A stretch of DNA of 64,000 bases from Ephydatia muelleri (taxonomy: Eukaryota > Porifera > Demospongiae > Spongillida > Spongillidae), in assembly GCA_013339895.1 (NCBI GenBank), contig JABACO010000025.1, positions 469,500 through 533,499 on the forward strand, read 5' to 3'. Both the position numbers and the translations under genes were made by a program. The notes beneath the pieces are model-generated. The model made no database searches and was not told the origin of the DNA. It saw only the letters and a list, made by a program, of their open reading frames with translations. Position 1 is the stretch's first letter. Each line of letters starts with the position of its first letter. Shown piece after piece: positions 35,540 to 47,049 of the stretch.

Positions 35540-36075
35540 GGGATAGCAGTGCCCTTGCATTTGCTCTGACTAGAACCAAGTTGAGCCTACCATACAGTGT
35601 TGAGGTGGCATGTGATTTGGAGCAATTTAGTCTATAGCAGCCAGGCGAGAGGCAAGGCATGAAAGATGTAAGTGTGCTTCCACTCCCCAGCAACCATAAG
35701 TCTCAACAGCTAAAGGTATGTATGACCAGCCTAGCTCTGAGCACTTAACATCGTTGGAGGCATGCTTCCTTTGTTCAGAAACCCGAGCAGATGATCCCGC
35801 TGTCACACACGTCATTGAGGATGCTTTGATTAAGTGGTGATGCAACAGTGAGATCAAAAGTGGCAGGTTTCCCCAGATCCCAATTCGGCACTAGGACATC
35901 AGCTGGCCGGGTGCGCTGTTCATCATGCCCCAAACCACTTCCTACCTCTATTTGTCTACCATGTCTGCAGGATTCAAAAAAGGTATTCCTAAGTTGGTTG
36001 TGGTGTGACACTACATCCCCATTATATCTACATGTTAGGGCATGGTGACCTAAGGGATCTAATGACTGGGTTGAA
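35540..36075 (-). pseudogene. RT-associated repeat ORF, minus-strand copy
   Basis: Minus-strand reading gives L-D-P-L-G-H-H-A-L-T-C-R, then G-D-V-V-S-H-H-N-Q-L-R, G-S-G-L-G-H-D, R-P-A-D-V-L-V, K-P-A-T-F-D-L-T-V, and further on Y-G-R-L-N-L-V-L-V-R-A-N-A-R-A-L. This is the clearest run of the family's C-terminal motifs in the window, with one frame change near 35800. Confidence 0.7.
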
Positions 36076-36219
36076 CAAGATGGGCACCTACTACCACCAT
36101 ACATGTGCATATGAATATTTAAATACAAATGCACACAAATGATATTAGCATTCCATTGCATCAGCCCGTATGTTGCAATGAGCAAGGATAGCCCCACAGC
36201 AAAATGTTATGATAATTTT

Positions 36220-37470
36220 AGTCATGAACTACACTGCCTAAGACTAAGGTGCTTGATCTTGATCTGTATGGGTTCAGAAGCATTGCCATATGCCCCTGCT
36301 CAAGTTAGCAGTGCCCTTGCATTTGCTCTGACATTTTAATTTTAAAATCATCATAATTGGTATTGGATTCCTCTGGTGGTAGAATGTTTTGGATTGTGGG
36401 GACCAGAAGCTCAACGTAGTCTCTCTAGGCTTACTGGAATACTGGCCACTAGACCAAGGCAGCCCAAGACCATCACAATAAACCAGATCTATAGTAGATT
36501 GTATTTGACCCTGACCAGAGCCAACTCCAGGGCCATTCTGTACTAGATGATGTGTTTAACTTTGCTGTATGTGTTTATGTAATAATGTGTATGTGTAAAA
36601 TTGTTAATTACAGTATCTATAAATAATAATTAAGTATTACTATGAATACACTAGGGAGTACAAACCTAAACATAGCCTATCGTTAATGTAAGATACATCT
36701 GGTGAGGATAGCAATGGCATTGGCCCTCACTAGATGGAGGTTGAGCCTGCCATAGATACAGCCGACTTGGGCCTGCATGTATGGGTAGCAAACCGAGATA
36801 CCAGCTGAGAGAATTCTTCAATAGCTTCATTTCCCCATGCACCATAGGTCTCTGCTACCAGGGGAACACACAACCAGCCAAGTCTCCACATTTGGCATTA
36901 TTGGCCCTGTGTTTCTGCTATCAGTGGCTAGGGCAGCATATCCTGTGACACTCCTGCTTATCAGGGCATGTGTGTTTTAAGCTGAGCAGTTACAGAAGGC
37001 AACTGACTTGCCTGTAGCCCAGTTTGTCAAGGTCAGCAGGGTGGGAGTGGCTATGGTTGGCCATGTGGTAATTGCCAGCTTCTACCTTGACACCAAGATG
37101 GGTCCAGTGGCAGGTTTCAGCCAGAACATCATGAAGGGTGTTGAGTCACGCCACAACATCACACCCATGCTTACAAGTGATCTGATGGCATGATGTCCAA
37201 GAGGGTCAAGGTAATTGCCAGGGTAAAGTGCACACTGGGACCCATGAGGTGTGTCCATATCTAGCCACCACTTCATGGCAGCTTGATGGACTGGTGGATC
37301 AAGGTGTAAACCCAACTCCTGTGATGGGACAACTGACAGCCAGGAGGATGCATGGGGTGAGAATACTGAAAGTAATCGTGCTCTGTCAGCATGTTTTCCT
37401 AGGGATGCATAATTAGTGTGTTGGGAATACATGTACCTGTACACTGCACTTAGCAAATAAACAATCACTT
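36220..37470 (-). pseudogene. RT-associated repeat ORF, further minus-strand fragments
   Basis: Fragments at about 36230-36540 and 36690-37400. The second encodes A-R-L-L-S-V-F-S-P-H-A-S-S-W-L-S and L-D-P-L-G-H-H-A on the minus strand and aligns with the 22.1 and 61.7 kb copies. No intact frame. Confidence 0.6.
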
Positions 37471-37834
37471 GTTGTCACCTTGTTATTACATACACCGAAC
37501 ACCTGACATACATGTATATGCATGCTACACTCAATACAAAGTTCACCCCAGGTGGCCCCTACCAACGCAACAAATCCTACCTTTCTAGCACCCCAAGACC
37601 CCCCACCCCCACCCCCTCTTGTGCAAGTCAAAACACCCAACCCCCCACCATCCCCAAGACCAGCCACAACTGAAACTCAATCTCACACCACCCCCAGACC
37701 CCATGCGCATCTGAATTGGTGCAGCTTCATTTAAGACCCATGTAATCCCTGAAACCCAGCTAGTCCCTGATGTAGTCAAGAACCCTCCCCTCCACCACCC
37801 CATGACCCCTCATCTCCAATCTCTGGAATTGTAG

Positions 37835-39105
37835 CACCTATTCAGACCAACTAACAGTGACCTGGACATCTGTTCCCACTGCTACCAGCTACAGTGTCAG
37901 TATCAATGCCAGCACTCCTATCTCACTACCTGCTAATGCAAACACATACATGTACCTGTACATACTCACTGGACTGACCAATAACACAGTCTATACTGTC
38001 TCAGTGGTGGCCATCAACTGTGCTGGGAGCAGTAGTCCTGCAACAATGACTGGAAGAACAGGTGAGTATGACAAGCAACAATAAGTCACATGTTCACTCA
38101 GACTGATAGTAGCCTAATCACTACTTGTTGATGTTAACTTGTGGTGCTTTTCATTTGAGATGTCTACCTTACATGTAGGTAATGGACCAGCTGCCCCATC
38201 ATCACTACCACCCACTCCATCCACCATAACATGTAGGTGGGGGTGGGGCTTGGTATAATCTGTAGAGGGTGGGGTGGGGTCGTTGTACATGGTGTGCTCT
38301 ATGTAGATTAAAATGACATCAGCCCCGGATCCAGCATAGCTTTGGGGGGGAGGGGGGTGGAGCAGCATATGAAATGCTGCCCCCTGGCAGCAATAGAAAC
38401 TCCCCCCTCCCCCGAGTAACGCGCATGCGACGGAAACTTTTACGAGTGGAGTGGACCCTTTTGTCCTGATGTTGCTTGTGTTTTAGTAGAGAATGCGTGC
38501 ATGTGAGGGATGAATTGGTTCATTTAAGTTGCCGACTGCACCCCTCCCCCCCTACAGTTTTCATATATAGCCCAAAGCGGACAGAATGGCCACCCCCCTC
38601 CCCCCCCCCCCACTTCAGTTTGTGTATATAGCCTGAAGTGGACTGCACCCCCCCCCCCCACCCCACCCCCACCCGTTGAAACAGCTTTTAATATATTGCC
38701 ACCCCTCACCCCTCTGGTAAAACGGCCCCCCATAACAAATTCCCTGGATGACATATACACTTGTCTTTGGTATTTAAGATACAACATACACGTATGACCC
38801 CTATGCATGTTCACAATAGTTCATACATGTATCTCTTATTCCCCTTCATGCCATCTATGCTGGCAACTGACATATGCACAGCTGCAGTTGGTTCAGCCAT
38901 TGGTACAGCTGTTGGTGTGTCAGTCTCTGTCACCTTTGTGGTGTCCTTGTTGGTGGCTTATGTTCTTAGCTACATGTCAAGAAGGTTCAAAGAATCCTCA
39001 CACAAACCTAGTTCACATGCCACTGTGTATGTTTAAGTGGGCACTAATAAAATTAGGAAGAGAGATGCTATGGAGATGAATACAAACACTGCATATGGAT
39101 CATAG
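37835..39105 (+). pseudogene. receptor copy D: truncated FN3, stalk, TM
   Basis: FN3 about 37835-38061 starts at the S-T-Y-S-D-Q-L-T-V-T-W level, lacking the first 11-12 codons and an in-frame acceptor. Stalk 38179-38232 is intact (G-N-G-P-A-A-P-S-S-L-P-P-T-P-S-T-I-T, phase 1-1). The TM region 38850-39105 has lost its acceptor AG (CTTCATGCC where copy E has CTTCAGGTCC), has an 18-bp deletion in the membrane segment, and stops at V-Y-V-stop inside the T-V-Y-D-E-V motif. The tail relic N-T-N-T-A-Y-G-S follows. Clearly a pseudogene. Confidence 0.8.
38340..38720. repeat. C/G-rich low-complexity block
   Basis: Alternating short C runs and AT-rich text with two imperfect copies of a segment ATATAGCC-AAAG/TGAAG-TGGAC (near 38565 and 38625). 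It lies in the copy D intron; no coding. Confidence 0.6.
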
Positions 39106-39469
39106 AGCAAGAATAATGATTGCATGATGTGTCTTGCAATGTGTAATGTTACAGGTATGTACATTTTGTACTGATTTGAATTATAACTTGCAATGTGTGT
39201 TGTACACTCACATGCATGTTCATCCAAAAGAAGTGGCCCACATAAGTGATATGCGTTCCCCTCAGAGAAGTCCTGCAGGTGTAGACAACTTTGCTTCTAA
39301 CCATTTCACCTCACTCTTCCACATACCAGTACTTGCCCCTTTACACTGCACATATGGGCTGGAATGTTTTCTTCTTCAGTTAGTTTGCCTAGTTCACTAT
39401 ATGTGATTGGACAGTGTGTTGATAATTTTGTTCATAATCCAAATAATCATCACATTTTGATTATAGCTT

Positions 39470-40335
39470 CTCGACTAGCCACTTGCTCGTCCAAGGCAAA
39501 GCCAGTGGTTCTTACCGAACTCTACGGGCGGCTGAACCTACACCTGGTACGAGCTAATGCAATTGCCATCCTTGCCGTAGCCTGGGTCAAAGTGATGTAG
39601 GGTAGATATAGTTAGCATATTGTACATTGTGCGTAGTCTAGTTGTATATATCAATTATTGGTGTGTTGTATAAAAATAATAATATTTTTATTTCTGACTA
39701 AACAAATAATATTTTAATATTTAAGTATCATCTTCTAATTATGCGCAAATAAAAATAATATGAGCACATAATACTACAAACCTATGACAACGGCCTAGCC
39801 ATTAAAGCCCTAACATTGGCCCTGACCAGTTAACCTTCCAGGAATTTGAGTGCATGGCCATCTATGTAGCAAGACTGTTGAGGCACCTGGTGACTTCTTA
39901 TTTTTTGGCTGGCTGAATTATGCATGAATAATAATAATAAATAATAATAATTCATCAATCAACCTTTATAACAGCTCCATTTCACCAACTTGTAGGAAGT
40001 GGTCACACCACCATGCCATCAATGGGTCCAGTAAGATAGAGGATCACCATTTTTAACTCCTATTCGATTATTCATCCTTACCAATGTTTGCTATCTGTTA
40101 TCTGCTTTCTGTTTTCTCCTCCCATGCATCTGCTTGGCTTTCAGTAGTCCTCTCACCAGGTCTGCACATGGATCCTTCAGAGTTCCAGGTGGCGCTACAG
40201 TGGTGGGTAGACACAGATTTAGCCTATGACCAGTATGCAACTTTTGTCCCAGTCACTCTCTGGATCCTTTAAGGTGTCTTTAGTAAGAACTTTCATGCTA
40301 GCTTGCCTGGCACGAACATGAACAATACCACCATG
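39470..40335 (+). pseudogene. RT-associated repeat ORF fragments
   Basis: 39470-39600 encodes L-Y-G-R-L-N-L-H-L-V-R-A-N-A-I-A-I-L, the family's C-terminal motif. 40085-40275 encodes F-S-S-H-A-S-A-W-L-S-V-V-L-S-P-G-L. The order is wrong for one intact element, so these are two or more pieces. Confidence 0.55.
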
Positions 40336-40587
40336 TAGTATTGCAGCACTGCTACTGATGAGAGCTGATAGCTAGCTGCTAGAACTTGAAGCAGATGGTA
40401 TAGACATCAGAGACGTCTGATCAGGATCGCGTGCACCGTCCATGACATTGTTCTTGTCTAGATTGCAGAAACCAAATGTTTTCAGTGACTCTTGTTTAAA
40501 TCGCTTAGCCATGATCAAATTAACTTATTACGGCTAATACATGTGTATGTGCGCATGGCGCATGCGTATTCTCACTGATTTCAGAAA

Positions 40588-40639
<52 letters not shown>
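40588..40639. repeat. G(52) homopolymer
   Basis: Fifty-two consecutive G on the plus strand, the longest such run here. It is a quadruplex candidate; sequencing or assembly length is unreliable for such tracts. Confidence 0.85.
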
Positions 40640-40641
<2 letters not shown>

Positions 40642-41255
40642 TCCGGGCAACGCGTAAACCTGGCTGCCTACGCGCCTGGGCAGTGCCAACTTATAATGAT
40701 TGCCATCTAGGCATTTAATAACATTAAAGTGCAAAGCCCTCAGCTGTGGGTTGGATGAAAATGTCTGGTGTGATGTATTCAGGAGAACCAGCAGCAAATG
40801 TCGGATGTGCTGATGTGATGTTGTCTGGAGCACTAGCAGCAAGTGAAGCAGGTACGTGTATTCCCAACACTAATTACATATTCTTACGACTGAAAACATG
40901 ACTTGTTGACTTGAGATGGTGAGTACACACATCACATGACTATGAATATGATTGTGATGTTGACAGAACATGTACACCTGGGTGTGGTTGCATAATTAAT
41001 ACACTCTGTATGTGCCTATATGGTACCCTGCATGAACCAGAGGGGCATTACCCACATAAGCAATTGTACACCTGGAGAAGGCATTCATTCAAATCATTAT
41101 GCTTGACATCTTTGTAAACAGAGTGAACAAATTTCCCCCCTCTTGAATGTTTGGATATTTGATTCATTTCGATGAGAGATGGTAGAGATGTGTAGCTTAT
41201 AGTGCATCTGAAGTGGTGCGGCTCCAATCCTGCCTCCTACCCAATGTGAAGGCTA
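40640..41255. other. intergenic, holds an old dispersed repeat
   Basis: About 40865-41060 is the reverse complement of 26600-26790. No gene. Confidence 0.45.
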
Positions 41256-41259
41256 CGAA

Positions 41260-41650
41260 ACTTAGCAGTGAAAAAGGTGCCTCATTGTGGCTTTCTGTCC
41301 TGCCAATCAGCAATCATGGCTTTGCACTCCAAAGCTTTCCATGATGCAATGTGTCTCCACTACCATTGGCGACCACCACACCCACCAAGCCACTGTGTCT
41401 GTGGTGGTTCATGCAACACTGACCATGCACTCACCTGGCCAACAGGAATTGAGTAACTTTATAGCTAACCTATTGACCAGGTCTGTCTCAATGAGTGCAT
41501 TGAACAAATCTCTGCTATCCCATGCCACTGCAAACTCAGAGGATGGTGCTAAAGTGGAGGTTACACAAGGTTTTTGGGTCATCACCAGCCAACATTCTTT
41601 GATGTACAGCTTAACAAGCAAGGAAACATTTCCTGACTGAGAAGTAAAAA
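41260..41650 (+). pseudogene. non-LTR RT-like C-terminal fragment (second family)
   Basis: One frame gives F-H-D-A-M-C-L-H-Y and H-C-V-C-G-G-S-C-N-T-D-H-A-L-T, another gives A-K-V-E-V-T-Q-G-F-W-V. The F-x-D-A-x-x-L-R-Y, C-x-C-G and D/E-H-A-L-x-C order is typical of the region after the RT domain in some invertebrate non-LTR elements. It is a different family from the G-H-H-A repeats around it. Frameshifted, dead. Confidence 0.55.
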
Positions 41651-42229
41651 TGAAACATGCATATCTATAGCATGCAAGAGATGTGGCTTAGTTTATGTGT
41701 AGCAGGGCCTGGGCACCATGTGCAATGTGTGGTCAGATATGGCACTTGATGCTATCATATACATGCAAGAATGGTCTAATTGACGTTTGTTGGCATAATA
41801 GCCTTTGTAAGAAATATTGGTTGAAAATTGGAGAGCATAAATGAGCAGCTCTAGACCTGTTCAGAAAGATAGCCTACAATGACTCCAAATTAAGCTCAGT
41901 CTTGGGTTGGCAATGTTTATCTCGTTGCCAAACAACTATCCTGTCTGAATCAGTATGTGTGCGATCACCTTATGATGGCATCAAATGCCTTATCTGGCCA
42001 CACATTGCACATTCAGAAGCTGTAAAAATTAAATCATTGTACACAGATATGGCTCTGTGCCTAGAAACACATATTGCAAATTAGAAGTCAAGCAATGCGT
42101 ATATGCTGCAAATTAAAATAAAAAAACTACTCATACAGCTGTACATATTGAACAGAGTCTGAACACATAATGCAATCATCATTATATTCTTGCTCTTGAA
42201 ACATGTGATCCACATGTATTCAGCTCCAT
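41651..42229. other. intergenic, decayed transposon or nothing
   Basis: Short open pieces without clear homology. It may be the tail of the element at 41260. Confidence 0.3.
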
Positions 42230-42235
42230 AGCTAT

Positions 42236-42358
42236 ATTCTTCTTATTAGAGCCCCCTCATCATACACAGTGGCAGGATCAGCATGTGAACTTGATTTGTG
42301 TGATGATTCTATGGATCTTCTTGAAATGTAGCAGTGAACAGATGCTACCAACACTCCC
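42236..42358 (-). pseudogene. receptor TM/tail exon fragment (copy F), inverted
   Basis: The minus strand encodes L-G-V-L-V-A-S-V-H-C-Y-I-S-R-R, then A-D-P-A-T-V-Y-D-E, matching the second half of the TM segment and the tyrosine motif of copies A and E, then diverges (G-A-L-I-R-R). It is opposite in orientation to the other copies and joined directly to an RT-associated repeat on its 5' side, so it is a rearranged fragment. Confidence 0.8.
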
Positions 42359-42359
42359 A

Positions 42360-42960
42360 ATTGAGATTGTTCATTATAGATAGTTGATCCAATGGCAGCC
42401 CCTTGTTGAGACAAAAGGGCTCCTGCATTGGACCACACAAGAGTGAGACTGAGCCTGCCATAGAGAGCTGTCGTGGCACAGGACTTTGAGCAGTGCAGTG
42501 GGATGGCAAGGTGGGAGGCAAAACATGCTAGAGTGATTCTGGCTTCAGCACACCCCAACAGCCATACGTCTCAACAGCTTGTGGAACACATGACCAGCCA
42601 AGATCAAAGCACTTCGTGTCATTGGTCTGGTGTTTCATGCATTCAGCTGCCTGAGCTGCTGACACAGCCTTCACTCCCACTTCTGATAAAATGGTACAGT
42701 TTAGCAGTGATGTGATTGTTAGGTCAACAGCAGCAGGCTTGCCAAGTGACCAGTTGGAAATAAGAACATTAGCTGCTCTTGAGTTGTTTTTCTCATGCCC
42801 AAAGCCACTGTCAGCCTCTACTTGGGCAGTACCATGTGCATGTCTACAACTCTCCACAACAGCATCATGCATGGAGTCTGTTGTGTCGGGTGACTACATC
42901 CCCCCCCCCCCCCCCCCCCCCCCCCATGCTTACACTTTGTAGTGTGGTGACCTAAAGAGG
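42360..42960 (-). pseudogene. RT-associated repeat ORF, minus-strand copy
   Basis: The minus strand gives Y-G-R-L-S-L-T-L-V, N-D-T-K-C-F-D-L-G-W, A-A-V-D-L-T-I-T-S and G-F-G-H-E-K-N-N-S-R-A-A-N-V-L. The 42380-42500 part is an inverted near-copy of 33960-34080. A C(26) run lies at 42900-42925. Confidence 0.65.
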
Positions 42961-43985
42961 TCTACAAAGATGACATGCCCTCTCCATCATACTTAGAACA
43001 GGAATTAGATTTATGGTGGTGTAGTGGATTAATTATTCAGGAGAGCTACCGAACACGCCATCCAAAGCTCTTGTCTATGCTACTGAAAGTATGTTTCCTA
43101 ACATTCACCATGTGTTGAGAGTAATGTGTACCGTACCTGTGACATCGTGTGAGTGCGAAAGGAGCATCTGATTCAGTGTCCTTCGACGATTAAAGACTTA
43201 TTTACGTTCATCAATGGGTCAGGAACGGTTTTCTGGACTGACCTTAATGCACATTCATTACAGCATGGAACTCAATTTAGAAGAGATCGTTAACATCTTT
43301 GCAAGGCAGAACCCGCGACGAATGGTTTTAGATCTTAAGTATTAAGTAAGGTAACGGCTTGTGCACGCGTGTATGCAAACTTCAATACCTCTACATGTAT
43401 TACATATGTTACTACGCAAATTATGTTATGTTTTGTGACTTAAAGATTGCGAAAGTTGCAAAGCGGCCGATGGGTGAGCTTACAGCGCTCCCCCGAAACC
43501 CCTTGCTGAATGTGTGGGGATTCCTTGTGGAACCCCCCTCCCAAATCCTGCATACGCCACTCCAACCAGCTAACACAGTTAACTCGCGACTAGGGCCAAA
43601 CCTTCAGCTTAATATTGTTGCATGGCGCCAAGCAATAACGCAAGGTAACAAGTTACTTCATGTAATCTATTATCGGTTGCCAGATAATAAATTAATTAAT
43701 GCGTGACACGGTGGATTACGGATTATTGTTCGATGATCGACCGAGGTTCGAAATGAGGGAATTTTTGGTGAGTTCTAGTTTAATGATAGCGTACTGCGTA
43801 GCACCCGGTCGCCTGTCTGACGCATGCGCGTCAGGGCTGTAGCCCATTCGAGCATCGTGCTAGCAGCTACAAACCAAAGTTTCTTTTTCCATCACGATAA
43901 GTCTATGGGTGGCGTGATTGTAATATAAGCAATACGACGCTGTAAGATCGAATGCTAGGACAATTGCAATGGATACAAGCACAGA
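42961..43985. other. intergenic, no supported gene
   Basis: Non-coding. It may include the outer part of the Ty3/Gypsy element's long terminal repeat toward its right edge, but no boundary is clear. Confidence 0.35.
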
Positions 43986-43987
43986 GG

Positions 43988-44072
43988 TCAAACCAGAGAT
44001 AATATATAAATTATTAATTATCTCTGGTCAAACCAGAGATAATATATATCTATATATTATCTCTGGTCAAAC
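43988..44072. repeat. two tandem 40-bp hairpins
   Basis: GGTCAAACCAGAGATAATAT and its complement alternate: CCAGAGATAATATA, an AT centre, then TATCTCTGG, twice in a row. It lies just outside the 3' end of the Ty3/Gypsy pol, possibly inside its long terminal repeat. Confidence 0.8.
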
Positions 44073-44768
44073 GCACGCACACACATCAGTTCAATAATCA
44101 CTAGATTCTGTCACGTGATGTTGTCTGATTAACTATTACTATTTCAGCCCCCTTTTTATGGTTTTACGTAATCTGTTGTGGGGTTTCATTGTTCTTTTTG
44201 GCTTTTTTGGTTCTTTGATGACAGCGGATTCCGGTTCCTGTGCTTGTTGCTCTTTAGGCACCTACTGCCTTTCACCTGCCACATCATCTTCCTCTTCTGT
44301 TAGGCTTTCCTGCTGTTGGTCTTCATTTTGTGTTACTTCGTGCTCTGGCTGCACATCACCTCCCACATCTGTGCCTTCCTATGTTGGTGTTGCCTGTTGT
44401 ATGTAGATCTTTGTTCTGTACCACTCCATCCCCTTTTCTTCCAATGCTGGTTTCACCTTGTGTTTTGTGGCATTGTAGTGATCGTTCCTTACTTGGTACT
44501 TGACAGATGTTTGCGGATTCTTAGGTACTTCCTTCCATCTGGTCTTTTCACTACATATGAGCGTGGTGTCTTGGTCACATCTGTTACTACTACTGGTAGC
44601 CACTTGTTACTCACTCCTCATCACCTTTCTCCAATTCTGACAAGGGTTTTGCTCCTTTATCATGATACCATTTTTGAGTGGAGCGCTTGGGTGTGCGCTG
44701 CACTACCTCTGAGGGGATGATTTTTGTTTCAGTTGTGAGGCTGTGACAAGAAGTGTTGCTCTAAGTTT

Positions 44769-45503
44769 TCAACCCATTAGTAGCTGTGCAGGTGAGCCGA
44801 CATTGTCAACAGTGGTGTTGCGATACTCTAGCAGACTGAGGTATGGATCTTGGTTGTTTGCTTTGGATTGGTTCAGCAAGGACTTGATGATTTGAACAGA
44901 CTTTTCTGCAAGTCCATTAGCCTGTGTGTGGTAGGGACTGGTGGTCACGTGCTGGATACCCCATTCTTTGGTGAAGCGTTTGTATTCTTCAGCTGTGTAC
45001 TGGGTGCCATTGTCACTTCTGATGACCATCGGTATACCATGTTGGGCCAGTACCGATGTTGTGTGGGTTATTATGGATGTACTGCTTGTGTCCTCCAGCT
45101 TGCAAACTTCTATGTATCGGGAGAAATAATCCACTATGATCAGATAGTCATGGTCACTCCAGTGGAAGAGATCTGTTGCAATCTCCTCCCAGGGGTGTTT
45201 GGGGGTAGGACCAGGGATCGTTGGTTCCTTCTGGTTTGAACCTCTGTACTCCTGACACATGTCACATTGGCTTTGTACATGCCTGGCCAAAACATCAGTT
45301 CCTTGGCACGCTGGGAACACTTTACTATCCCCATGTGGCCCATGTGTATTCGTTTCAGCATCTCTGTCCTTAAGCCAGTAGGTATTACCAACCGTTCCCC
45401 TTTCATGATTAAACCATTTGTTTCGGATATTTTGTCCGGTTCCAGTATTCTTGGACTTCTTTCGGTACTTGTGTTCTTTTTTCTGGTCATCCTGACTGCA
45501 CAA
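44769..45503 (-). pseudogene. integrase (Ty3/Gypsy)
   Basis: The catalytic core shows A-T-D-L-F, then R-S-D-N-G-T-Q, then N-G-L-A-E, the D, D-35-E triad of retroviral-type integrases. The zinc H2C2 region upstream is split by a frameshift near 45270-45350. The terminal Gypsy-type motif is visible out of frame near 44540-44600. Not functional as a whole. Confidence 0.85.
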
Positions 45504-45707
45504 TTTGTCTCAGTGACTGCAGTGTTGTCTTTTTTGGTTGCTTCTATTACCTCCTGCAATCGTGCATCGGACGTTGGTGTGCTGTACAGTGCCATGTCAT
45601 GTGAACTGCACATGATAATTCCTCTTCCATGCAGTCCGTATTGGTGTCGATACAGCATGCTCTTGATTGTGTGTCAGCGATCACCATCTCTTTGCCCGGT
45701 TTGTAAC

Positions 45708-45980
45708 TCAGTATGATTCCAGGGGTTTGTGGTCAGACTCTACTTGCAAAGTCTTGCCATAGACATACTGATTGAACTTTTCTAGAGCATAGACAACAGC
45801 CAGGAGTTCTTTTTCTATTTGTGCATATCGTTTCTCTGTATCATTCAGTGCACGGGATGCATATGCCATTGGTTTAATTTCCTGTAGTAGCACTGCACCT
45901 AAGCCAAAGTTGGATACGTCACAACTGACTGTAACTGGTTTCTTTACATTGTAGAAAGCTAGTACCGGTGCTGATGTCAT
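45708..45980 (-). pseudogene. RNase H domain (Ty3/Gypsy)
   Basis: Open for 90 codons, with V-S-C-D-V-S-N-F-G-L-G-A-V-L, A-Y-A-S-R-A-L, E-K-E-L-L-A-V-V-Y-A and S-D-H-K-P-L. These are the standard Ty3/Gypsy RNase H motifs including the catalytic D, E and D. It follows the RT region. Confidence 0.85.
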
Positions 45981-46174
45981 TCTTTTCTTGATCAGTTGGA
46001 AAGCTGTTTCTTGTTCTTGTTTCCAATTGAACAGGTATTCCTGATGGGTTGGGTGATGCTGGATAGATCGGGAATGAACTTAGCCACGTAGTTCAGAAAG
46101 CCCAGAAGTCATTCCACGTCCTCAGGTGGGGGCGTTTGGTTGATTGCCTTTACTTTTTCCCGGTCTGGAGATAT

Positions 46175-46835
46175 TTATATTCCTTCTGCACTGATTATCT
46201 GGCTTAGATATACTACTCTGGATGATCCAAAACGACATTTCCCCTCATTTAGCGTCATGTGTATGTCATTGCATCTCTGTAGTACAGCCTTTAGCCTCTG
46301 GTTGTGCTCTTCCTTGGTGGCTCCCCATACCAATATGTCGTCTATGTCTGTCTCCACTCCTGGTAAATCTTCAAAGTGCTGAACCATTCTTTTTTGGAAT
46401 ATTTCTTGGGCAGATGTGATACCGAACGGCATCCTATAGTGTAGCAGTATCTTCCTAACGGTGTATTGAAAGTAGTCAGTCGTTGGCTTGCCGGATCCAA
46501 AGGAATTTACCAGTATCCATGGTTGGCGTCTAATGTGGAGGACACTTTGGTACCAGTAAGATGAGTGGAGATGTCCTCTATAGTCGGTAATTGAAAGTGT
46601 TCTCTTTGTTTAGGTGTCTGAGATGTAGGCATAACCTTAACTTTCCTGTTTTGGGTTTTTCTACCACTACTAAAGAGTTCACCCACACTGTTGGTTTTTC
46701 AGTACTCCCAATTTCTCCATTCTATCGATTTCCTCTCGAACATGCTCTCTCAGTGCCACAGGGATGTTTCGTGGTGGACATATTATGGACTGTACAGTGT
46801 TGTACGGTCTATCTTTATGTGATAAGGCTGGTCTA
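46175..46835 (-). pseudogene. reverse transcriptase (Ty3/Gypsy), broken
   Basis: The last part is open: M-P-F-G-I-T-S-A-Q-E-I-F-Q, then D-I-D-D-I-L-V-W-G, then K-C-R-F-G. The usual Y/F-x-D-D active site reads D-I-D-D, an unusual first residue. The upstream half (46440-46835) is only recognisable across several frames (I-D-R-M-E-K-L-G-V-L, L-C-L-H-L-R-H-L-N-K). Confidence 0.8.
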
Positions 46836-47049
46836 GGCATCCCAATCCATCGAAACTCCTGAGTATTCAGTTACTAGATCTTCTAGTTCCTGTGTCTTCA
46901 CATTCATTACTAATCTGATGAGGTTCAGCTCTTGTGAAGCCTTGAAACTGAGGATAGGACACTGATTTGTTTTTACTATGAAGAAATTTAACACCTTTTC
47001 TCCACATCTCTGTTCACAGGATCCTGTTATTTTGAGGTCTTCACCAATG

